From: an uncultured Lachnoanaerobaculum sp.
GTDB taxonomy: Bacteria; Bacillota; Clostridia; Lachnospirales; Lachnospiraceae
DNA: 6,023 bases
NCBI GenBank assembly: GCA_938041725.1
Contig: CALISX010000101.1
Span: 1-6,023, forward strand
Direction: 5' to 3'
Part shown: piece after piece, positions 1-5,639 of the stretch
How the letters are laid out: every line of letters starts with the position of its first letter
Numbering within the stretch: the first letter of the stretch is position 1
The notes under the pieces: generated by a model
Told to the model about the DNA's origin: nothing
What the model saw: only the letters and a program-made list of their open reading frames with translations
Databases searched by the model: none
Position numbers and translations under genes: made by a program

Positions 1-1484
1 GAAATATTTTCCGAGCCTTTCAGGCAAAGGATGTACAAAGGCTTTTAGATCAGGGGATTTTGGATCGCGGCATCACAGTGGCAGAGGGCTTTGACTATGA
101 AATCATTGAAAAGCAATACCGACCCCATGATAATTTAAGTATTTTGGTGACCTTAAAGGGAGAGGGCACCATAGAAAAAACAGTGGTGGGTTCCATTGGG
201 GAGTCCTGTATTCTGGATTCCGGCAATGAAAGGGAATACAGCCGTTTAAAGGAAATTTTTGCAGCGGATTCTTTGCAGCTGGCCAGCTTTACCATTACAG
301 AAAAGGGCTACAGCCTGGTTAATGACAGGGGGGAGCAGCTAAAGGAGGTGGCAGAGGATCTGGAGGCTGGCCCCCATTCCCCTAAGAGCTATATGGGAAA
401 GGTGGTTTCTTTGCTGTATGCCAGATTTTTGGCAGGAAAAAAGCCTATTGCCATGGTGAGCATGGACAACTGTTCCCATAATGGAGACAAATTAAAGGAG
501 GCTGTATTGGCCTTTGCCAAGGCCTGGGGAGAAAGGGGACTGGCCAAAAGGGAATTTTTAGACTATGTAAAGGACAGAAAGAAGGTATCCTTTCCCTGGT
601 CCATGATTGATAAAATCACCCCCCGGCCCGATCCTTCCATAGAGGAAATTTTGAAAAAGGACGGGGTGGAGGATCTGGAGCCGGTGATAACCTCCAAAAA
701 TACCTATGTGGCCCCCTTTGTGAACGCAGAGCAGACCCAGTACCTGGTGGTGGAGGATTGGTTTCCTGCAGGCCGCCCTCCTTTGGAAAAGGCAGGAGTT
801 TACTTTACAGACAGGGAAACTGTGGACCGGGTAGAAAAGATGAAGGTCTGCACCTGTTTGAATCCCTTGCATACGGCTTTGGCGGTATTTGGCTGTTTGC
901 TGGGGTATACCAAAATTTCTGAGGAAATGAAGAATAAAGATCTGAAAAGCCTGGTGGAGCTGATCGGCTATGGGGAAGGGCTGCCGGTGGTAGTCAATCC
1001 CGGGATTTTGGATCCCAGGGAATTCCTTGACACGGTACTAAGGGAGCGGATTCCCAATCCCTTCATGCCGGATACCCCCCAAAGAATTGCTACGGATACA
1101 TCCCAAAAGCTGGCCATCCGCTTTGGAGAAACCATCAAGGCCTATGTGGCCGATCCAACGCTGGACCCTGGGATGCTAAAAGGGATTCCCCTGGTGCTGG
1201 CCGCCTGGATCCGGTATCTTATGGGAGTGGATGATGCGGGAAAGGCCTTTGCACTTAGTCCAGATCCTCTGTTGGATTCTCTGGTGCCAGCGGTTTCCAG
1301 GCTTTCTTTGGGGAAGGAGGAAGGGGCAGGAGAAACAGCAGCTCCTATTTTAGAAAACCAAGCCATCTTTGGGGTAGATCTGAAAAAGGCAGGGCTGCAG
1401 GCGAAGGTAATAGAATATTTAAAAGAAATGCTAAGGGGGCCTGGGGCTGTGGACCAGACTCTAAAAAAGGTGGTATCCCAGTAA
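1..1484 (+). CDS. uxuB: Mannitol dehydrogenase family oxidoreductase, probable fructuronate reductase (5'-partial)
   Basis: This is an NAD(P)-dependent polyol/hexuronate dehydrogenase that most likely reduces D-fructuronate to D-mannonate in the cytoplasm. The reading frame is open to the left edge (first whole codon at base 3) and begins with NIFRAFQA, the conserved end of the family's N-terminal nucleotide-binding signature, so the true start is upstream and the TTG at 60 is internal. About 493 residues are visible. Counted from that Asn they include SMDNCSHNG (about 153-161), FPWSMIDKITPRP (197-209), and the C-terminal catalytic region KVCTCLNPLH (281-290), where the Asn and His match the family's active-site Asn/His and a Lys lies six residues before the Asn. 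The hexuronate role is inferred from the family and from eda-kdgK at the other end of the window; mannitol, tagaturonate or another polyol is possible. The gene ends in TAA, followed by a strong hairpin. Confidence 0.85.
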   Translation, partial: NIFRAFQAKDVQRLLDQGILDRGITVAEGFDYEIIEKQYRPHDNLSILVTLKGEGTIEKTVVGSIGESCILDSGNEREYSRLKEIFAADSLQLASFTITEKGYSLVNDRGEQLKEVAEDLEAGPHSPKSYMGKVVSLLYARFLAGKKPIAMVSMDNCSHNGDKLKEAVLAFAKAWGERGLAKREFLDYVKDRKKVSFPWSMIDKITPRPDPSIEEILKKDGVEDLEPVITSKNTYVAPFVNAEQTQYLVVEDWFPAGRPPLEKAGVYFTDRETVDRVEKMKVCTCLNPLHTALAVFGCLLGYTKISEEMKNKDLKSLVELIGYGEGLPVVVNPGILDPREFLDTVLRERIPNPFMPDTPQRIATDTSQKLAIRFGETIKAYVADPTLDPGMLKGIPLVLAAWIRYLMGVDDAGKAFALSPDPLLDSLVPAVSRLSLGKEEGAGETAAPILENQAIFGVDLKKAGLQAKVIEYLKEMLRGPGAVDQTLKKVVSQ

Positions 1485-1497
1485 GGGAAAATACCAA

Positions 1498-1537
1498 AAA
1501 CATCAGGCTGCTGGTTTTGACCAGCAGCCTGATGTTT
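1498..1537. terminator. Bidirectional intrinsic terminator between convergent genes
   Basis: A perfect 17-bp inverted repeat (arms 1498-1514 and 1521-1537) encloses a 6-base loop, TTTTGA. The core of the arm reads CATCAGGCTGCTGG. It begins 14 bases after the uxuB stop and lies about 60 bases past the stop of the convergent CoA-transferase gene. Read on the minus strand the stem runs into TTTTTGG, a better U-tract than the TTTAAG seen on the plus strand. It is therefore probably the main terminator for the minus-strand unit and also stops uxuB transcription. Confidence 0.88.
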
Positions 1538-1600
1538 AAGGGTGATGCCTCCCTTGGCATGGGGGGCTGCAGATCCAAAAGACAGGTGCATAATCTGTTT

Positions 1601-2788
1601 TTAGATTACACCCTCTTCATGTAGCTTGGCAGCTTCTTCTTCACTGATTCCAAAAACTTCACAGTTATGCTGCCCTAAGGTTGGAGGCGGGGTCTCGACT
1701 CCTCCCGGTGTTTCGGATAACTTAGCCACAACACCCTGGAAATACAAATCTCCTGCGGTAGGATGCTCACAGTGCACCATCATCTCTCTTGCCTTGATAT
1801 GGGGATGTTCAATGGCTTCTTTAACACTCAAAACCGGACCGCAGGGAATGCTGGCTTCGTCCATGATCGTTTCCACTTCTTTTTTTGTATAATTTTTGGC
1901 CCAATCTCTAATTAAATTTTGCAGCTCGGGAAGATAATTTTGAACGCGCAAGTCATTGGTTGTAAATCTTGGATCATCTAATAAATCCTCACGTTTGATG
2001 ACTGTACAAAATTTCTTCCACAGCCGGTCATTTCCCACACCAAGTGCAACAAATCCGTCTTTGCAGGAGAAAATATCAAAGGGCGCAATAGAGGGATCCA
2101 CATTTCCGTTTCTTCCAGGAACCTCTCCTGTCATAGTATAATTTGGAATGGCGTTTTCCAGCAGACTGAAAATAGTATCAACCATGGATACATCCACCAA
2201 CTGGCCTTCGCCGGTCTTTTCCCTATGATACAATGCTATCAAGGCTCCTACTGCCTGATAAATTCCAGATACATGGTCTGCAATAGAAGGTCCAACTTTA
2301 ACAGGCTCTGTCTCTTTAAAACCTGTCAAATTTACAATTCCTCCCATAGACTGGGCTACTATATCATAGCAGGGACGATGGCTCATAGGACTGGTTTGTC
2401 CAAATCCTGAACCGGAAACATAAATAATCCTTGGGTTGATTTTACGAATGACATCATAATCAATTTTTAATTTTTTGGTAACGCCGCCTTTAAAATTTTC
2501 CCATATAAAGTCGGCATCTTTAACCAAATCATAGAACATCTGCAGTCCTTTTTCGGACTTTAAGTTTAATGTACAGCCTTTTTTATTTCGATTTATATAA
2601 GCAAAAAATCCGCTTTCTCCACTCTTTTCATCAAAAGGACCCCAGCTGCGGCATTGATCTCCATCTACGGGTTCAATTTTTATAACCTCTGCTCCATAAT
2701 CTCCAAAAAACATGGTACCAAAGGGACCGCTCAATGCTGTTGTTAAATCAATTACTTTTAAACCTTCCAATGCTTTTTTCGTTGACAT
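1601..2788 (-). CDS. CaiB/BaiF family (class III) CoA-transferase
   Basis: This protein transfers coenzyme A between carboxylic acids through an aspartyl-CoA thioester intermediate and is cytosolic. The start is taken as the ATG at 2788 (395 aa), because GAGGAG sits six bases upstream of it; an in-frame TTG at 2806 would place that ribosome site inside the gene. From this start the N-terminus has LEGLKVIDLT and a GDYGAEVIKIEP block (about residues 29-40). The probable catalytic Asp is D171 in GPSIADHVSG, followed by ALYHREKTGEGQLVDVSM, the usual sequence after the nucleophile. The length is normal and the frame intact. The acyl substrate cannot be read from the sequence: formyl-/oxalyl-CoA, carnitine-type and 2-hydroxyacyl (amino-acid fermentation) transferases share this fold. 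It lies 57 bases downstream of the brnQ-like carrier gene and is probably co-transcribed with it. No dehydratase, acyl-CoA ligase or dehydrogenase partner is in the window. Confidence 0.9.
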   Translation of the reverse strand: MSTKKALEGLKVIDLTTALSGPFGTMFFGDYGAEVIKIEPVDGDQCRSWGPFDEKSGESGFFAYINRNKKGCTLNLKSEKGLQMFYDLVKDADFIWENFKGGVTKKLKIDYDVIRKINPRIIYVSGSGFGQTSPMSHRPCYDIVAQSMGGIVNLTGFKETEPVKVGPSIADHVSGIYQAVGALIALYHREKTGEGQLVDVSMVDTIFSLLENAIPNYTMTGEVPGRNGNVDPSIAPFDIFSCKDGFVALGVGNDRLWKKFCTVIKREDLLDDPRFTTNDLRVQNYLPELQNLIRDWAKNYTKKEVETIMDEASIPCGPVLSVKEAIEHPHIKAREMMVHCEHPTAGDLYFQGVVAKLSETPGGVETPPPTLGQHNCEVFGISEEEAAKLHEEGVI

Positions 2789-2845
2789 TTTTTCTCCTCT
2801 CACCAACGTTTCGTTGTTTTATTTTTTCTTCTGGATCCTAAACCC

Positions 2846-3973
2846 CTATGCCGGCGGGGCTGGCGCCACCATATATTTCCAAACCATATCAATCATTCCG
2901 AATACAAATGAAGCAAATATAGCCCAGCGGCAGGCAGATAACTGACGGTCCTCCTTAGCATTGGGGACCAGGGCATAATATACAACAAGAACAATTGCAG
3001 TAGGATAAATTCCATCTAAAACCGGTCCAAGAATAGACAAAATGCTGGTTAACCCTAAGCTTCCAAAAATAATGCTGAGGATTAAAATAACGATGGAACA
3101 CTGCTTATAATTGAACTTGTCATCTGTTGTATCTACAAAAAACTCTGCACATCCAGATGTCATTCCAATAGCAGTTGTCAGTGCAGCAAAAAACAATGCC
3201 AGGCTAAACAACATGCCTCCTGCTTTTCCAAGCAGTCTTCCGGCCACTGCAGTATAAAGAGCTGTGTAATTCAAATTTTTGCACATATGATCCTGCACAA
3301 TTCCTTTATTTTCTAAAGTATTAAAGATAACGACACCAAATATCAATGCGCACAAAATCTCTGCTGTAGCATATCCGTTCGTAAATCCATATGCAAAGGC
3401 TGAACCCGGATAAATTTGACTTGTTGGAGTGGAAATGGGACTAATTAAACCTTTCCCCACAATCACTACCACTATTATTAATAAAATTGGAAAGAGCAGA
3501 CTTGAAATTCTGTCCATAGCTTTTCCAGGGTTCATTAGGAAAAAGTATGCAATAACATAAAAGATGATTGTAAATATAATAAGCGGGAGTTTATCATGAG
3601 GATTCAGGTTGAATGCCTGCGTTACAGAATCCCATGCTGCCGCGCTCATACGCGGAATAGCATAAAACGGACCCAAAACTAAAATGGTTAATCTGGTATA
3701 AAATTTTCCAAACTTGTCTCCCACAATTCTACATGTGATATTGCGATAGGAGCCGTCCCCCTTCGCCAATGCAATATAGGCAATAACAACCAGCAGTAAA
3801 GAAGTAATAAAGGCTCCAGCGAATGCCAGCCATACCGAATTACCACTTTCTTTTCCCCAGTTCATCGGCTATACCATACTGGACGCTCCAAAGTGCATGG
3901 AAAATAATGCGCCTCCACACAAAAACAAAGCAGCCCCTTTAAGGTTTCCTTGCTTATCCAGGTTTTTATTCAT
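2846..3973 (-). pseudogene. brnQ: BrnQ-like branched-chain amino acid carrier (LIVCS family), interrupted by an in-frame TAG
   Basis: This would be a multi-pass membrane symporter for leucine, isoleucine or valine. Recognisable LIVCS blocks, numbered from the ATG at 3973, are GPFYAIPRMSAAAWDS (about 101-116), GFTNGYATAEILCALIFG (196-213), LTTAIGMTSGCAEFF (265-279) and SILGPVLDGIYPTAIVLVVYYAL (313-335). The original start is the ATG at 3973, with AAAGGGG eight bases upstream. From it 34 codons encode a normal first membrane segment ending MHFGASSMV; codon 35 is then TAG (3871-3869), and the same frame continues without another stop to the TAG at 2846. The open part after the interruption begins at the ATG at 3865 (339 aa), which has no ribosome site at proper spacing and would lack transmembrane helix 1. 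The whole frame has 375 codons before the stop, against roughly 430-450 residues usual for the family; see the finding on an internal deletion. Alternatives are a sequencing error, or readthrough. Confidence 0.75.
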
Positions 3974-3990
3974 ATTGCATACCCCTTTCC

Positions 3991-4083
3991 TTAAATTACA
4001 TTTAAGTTAATTTTACTCTCCTTCAAATCTTGATATGCACTCATAGTAGATTTAAAGGAAGTCTCACCCGTTCCCACGAGCAT
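3991..4083 (-). CDS. Possible small leader ORF upstream of brnQ (30 codons)
   Basis: An ATG-to-TAA frame lies in the brnQ leader and ends 17 bases before the brnQ ATG. It begins MLVGTGETSFKSTM and ends KINLNVI; the peptide is hydrophilic, with no membrane segment and no family I recognise. AGAGG stands upstream, but only three bases from the ATG. A GTG two codons later (4077) has nine-base spacing and may be the better start (28 aa). The frame stays open a further 11 codons upstream, to a TGA just inside the cre-like site, so this could also be the remnant of a longer gene. Its position just ahead of the brnQ ribosome site would allow translational coupling, but chance cannot be excluded at this length. 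Confidence 0.25.
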   Translation of the reverse strand: MLVGTGETSFKSTMSAYQDLKESKINLNVI

Positions 4084-4105
4084 ATACCTCTTATTAGTAC
4101 ACAAA

Positions 4106-4120
4106 AGATAACGTTTTCAT
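4106..4120 (-). promoter_or_regulatory. cre-like site (CcpA/LacI-family operator)
   Basis: On the minus strand the 15 bases read ATGAAAACGTTATCT, which fits the Firmicute cre consensus WTGNAANCGNWNNCW at every defined position, including the central CG. It lies about 55-70 bases downstream of the start point predicted from the promoter at 4181-4211, within the leader of the brnQ/CoA-transferase unit. A site there would repress by blocking elongation when preferred sugars are present. A local LacI-family regulator other than CcpA could use the same sequence. Confidence 0.6.
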
Positions 4121-4180
4121 GAATTATTTAAGAACCTGTTTTTTAATTAAAATTGTAAGCTTACTTTGTGATTGATGGTA

Positions 4181-4211
4181 ATTATAAACAGTATAGTAAC
4201 TGGATAGTCAA
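4181..4211 (-). promoter_or_regulatory. Sigma-A-type promoter for the brnQ/CoA-transferase unit
   Basis: On the minus strand there is TTGACT (4211-4206) and a perfect TATAAT (4186-4181) separated by 19 bases, longer than the ideal 17. The surroundings are very AT-rich and no gene lies between this site and brnQ, so a leader of roughly 200 bases is implied. The matching hexamers support the call; the long spacer suggests a weak or activated promoter. Confidence 0.55.
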
Positions 4212-4273
4212 CTGTTTTTTCCGGCATTATTTTCTCTTTTTTATAGTTTTTTTAAGAAAGTATCCGTCTATGC

Positions 4274-4300
4274 AGAGTTTAGAAAAACTCTTTTGTTTTC
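4274..4300 (+). terminator. Weak terminator-like hairpin (plus strand)
   Basis: Arms AGAGTTT (4274-4280) and AAACTCT (4285-4291) form a 7-bp stem with an AGAA loop, followed on the plus strand by TTTGTTTTC. The stem is short and AT-rich, and no plus-strand gene lies upstream of it in the gap. It may be chance, or the end of an unannotated plus-strand transcript. On the minus strand it has no U-tract, so it is not a good terminator for kdgK. Confidence 0.25.
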
Positions 4301-4329
4301 AAGTTTGTGCAGGTTAACGATTAAAAGCG

Positions 4330-4507
4330 GTATACAGGAGCTGCGTATATACAGCACAGGGAGAGGATGGGTACAGCTCCATGCACCTGCTGTGATGACG
4401 GGGGCGTTTGCTCTCTCAAATCCTGATCGCAGCGCTTTAAGGATTTGGGAGAGTGGCACCGCCCCCTCCCCTGGCAGTACACTCCGCTGCCAATGCAGCA
4501 TGGTATC
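4330..4507. other. GC-rich block of nested inverted repeats; possible structured RNA or dispersed repeat
   Basis: This non-coding stretch after the kdgK stop contrasts sharply with the AT-rich sequence to its left. Inverted repeats: CCATGC (4379-4384) with GCATGG (4498-4503) as a closing stem; inside it GGGGGCG (4400-4406) with CGCCCCC (4460-4466), continued by a 13-bp stem (4411-4423 with 4441-4453) carrying one T:G pair; and TGGCAG (4472-4477) with CTGCCA (4487-4492). To the left, GGAGCTG (4337-4343) can pair with CAGCTCC (4374-4380), overlapping the closing stem by two bases. Open frames of 73-77 codons cross the block on both strands, but they resemble no family I know and are best treated as by-products of the repeats. 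No T-run follows the main stem on either strand, so it is not an ordinary terminator, though it may slow polymerase or protect the end of the kdgK transcript. Confidence 0.5.
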
Positions 4508-4523
4508 TATATAAGGCAGCAGC

Positions 4524-5621
4524 TTAACGTTTTACTCTGGCTCCTGCTCCCCCCATAACTGCTTCCACTTCATTCAGGCTTGCCATGGAGGTATCTCCCG
4601 GGGTGGTCATGGCCAGGGCCCCATGGGCTGCGCCATAATTTACCGCAGCTTTCGGGTCTCCTGTAGTAATGAGGCCGTATACCAGTCCAGAGGCAAAGGA
4701 ATCTCCGCCCCCTACCCGGTCTAAAATCTCCAGATTGTCATAGGCTTTGGATTCATACACATTTCCCTCTGCCCAGCAAATGGCTTTCCAATCATTGATG
4801 GTGGCAGTTTTTACAGTACGCAATGTGGTGGCAATTACCTTGAAATTGGGGTAGGCCTTGGCAGCAGAGTCAATCATTCTTTTGTAGCCCTCCATATTCA
4901 GAGATTTTAGATTCTCGTCATTGCCCTCCACCTCCAGCCCCAGACAGGCGGTGAAATCCTCTTCATTGCCGATCATCACATCCACATACTGGGCTGCCTC
5001 CTGATTCACCTCCTGGCATTTTTTCAGGCCTCCAATGGCACTCCACATGGAGGGACGGTAGTTTAAATCATAGGATACCATGGTGTTGTATTTTTTGGCG
5101 GCTTTGCAGGCGGCAATAACGGTTTCACAGGACTGTTCCGACAGGGCGGCATAGATGCCTCCAGTGTGGAGCCAGCGGACCCCCAGCTTGCCGAAAATAT
5201 ACTCAAAATCAAAATCCTTCGGAGTGGCTTGGGAAATGGCGGTATTGGCTCGGTCGGAGCAGCCAACGGCTCCCCGGATACCATAGCCTCTTTCTGTGAA
5301 ATTCAGGCCGTTTCTGCAGACCCGACCGATGCCGTCGGTTTTCTTCCAGCAGATGAGGGAGGTGTCCACCCCGCCCTGCTCAATAAGATCCTTCATAAGT
5401 TTTCCCACTTCATTGTCTGCAAAAGCGGTAATCACCCCGGTGTGAAATCCAAAGCATTTGTGCAGGCCCCGGACCACATTGTATTCGCCGCCCCCTTCCC
5501 AGATCTGAAAGCTTCTGGCGGTTCGGATGCGTCCCTCTCCGGGATCCAGCCGCAGCATCACTTCACCAAGACTTAGGGCATCGTATGTACATTCGTTTGC
5601 TGGTTTTAAGGGTAAATTCAT
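4524..5621 (-). CDS. kdgK: PfkB-family 2-keto-3-deoxygluconate kinase
   Basis: This cytosolic enzyme phosphorylates 2-keto-3-deoxygluconate with ATP to KDPG, the step before the aldolase encoded upstream. The ATG at 5621 (365 aa) is chosen because GAAAGGAAC lies just ahead of it; a GTG at 5639 would put that site inside the gene. PfkB features: an N-terminal LSLGEVMLRLDPG strand; EGGGEYNVVRGL (about 42-53), the sugar-binding glycine motif; SYDLNYRP (183-190), typical of KDG and related kinases; IGNEEDF (217-223); and DRVGGGDSFASG (301-312), whose D307 is the expected catalytic base in the anion-hole motif. It is somewhat longer than many KdgK proteins (about 310-345 aa). It follows eda by 18 bases, which supports KDG over another sugar acid. 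A related kinase specificity, such as 2-keto-3-deoxygalactonate, cannot be ruled out. Confidence 0.85.
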   Translation of the reverse strand: MNLPLKPANECTYDALSLGEVMLRLDPGEGRIRTARSFQIWEGGGEYNVVRGLHKCFGFHTGVITAFADNEVGKLMKDLIEQGGVDTSLICWKKTDGIGRVCRNGLNFTERGYGIRGAVGCSDRANTAISQATPKDFDFEYIFGKLGVRWLHTGGIYAALSEQSCETVIAACKAAKKYNTMVSYDLNYRPSMWSAIGGLKKCQEVNQEAAQYVDVMIGNEEDFTACLGLEVEGNDENLKSLNMEGYKRMIDSAAKAYPNFKVIATTLRTVKTATINDWKAICWAEGNVYESKAYDNLEILDRVGGGDSFASGLVYGLITTGDPKAAVNYGAAHGALAMTTPGDTSMASLNEVEAVMGGAGARVKR

Positions 5622-5639
5622 TTTGTTCCTTTCTGGCAC

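Noticed and set aside
60..62. TTG at 60 as the start of the dehydrogenase
   Set aside because: The frame continues upstream to the window edge and encodes NIFRAFQAKDVQRLLDQGI, a conserved family segment, so the gene begins outside the window.
1547..1567. Second hairpin GCCTCCC/GGGGGGC between the convergent genes
   Set aside because: The stem includes a T:G pair and has no T-run on either side; the perfect hairpin at 1498-1537 already explains termination.
1142..1591. 149-codon minus-strand frame opposite the 3' end of uxuB
   Set aside because: It is antisense to a clearly conserved coding region and runs through the terminator hairpin; it is a shadow of the real gene.
2789..2806. TTG at 2806 as the start of the CoA-transferase
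   Set aside because: The six extra codons are themselves the GAGGAG ribosome site of the ATG at 2788.
4141..4164. Palindromes TTTTAATTAAAA and GTAAGCTTAC as operators
   Set aside because: Short self-complementary words are expected in such AT-rich DNA, and neither matches a regulator site I can name.
4293..4514. 73-codon plus-strand frame and 77-codon minus-strand frame across the GC-rich block as genes
   Set aside because: They overlap each other, have no good ribosome site, resemble no known protein, and follow from the inverted-repeat composition.
3974..4523. CRISPR array, tRNA or IS element in the 550-base gap
   Set aside because: There are no regularly spaced direct repeats, no tRNA cloverleaf and no transposase frame or flanking target duplication.
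5166..5576. 136-codon plus-strand frame opposite kdgK
   Set aside because: It lies wholly antisense to conserved kinase motifs and has no family resemblance.
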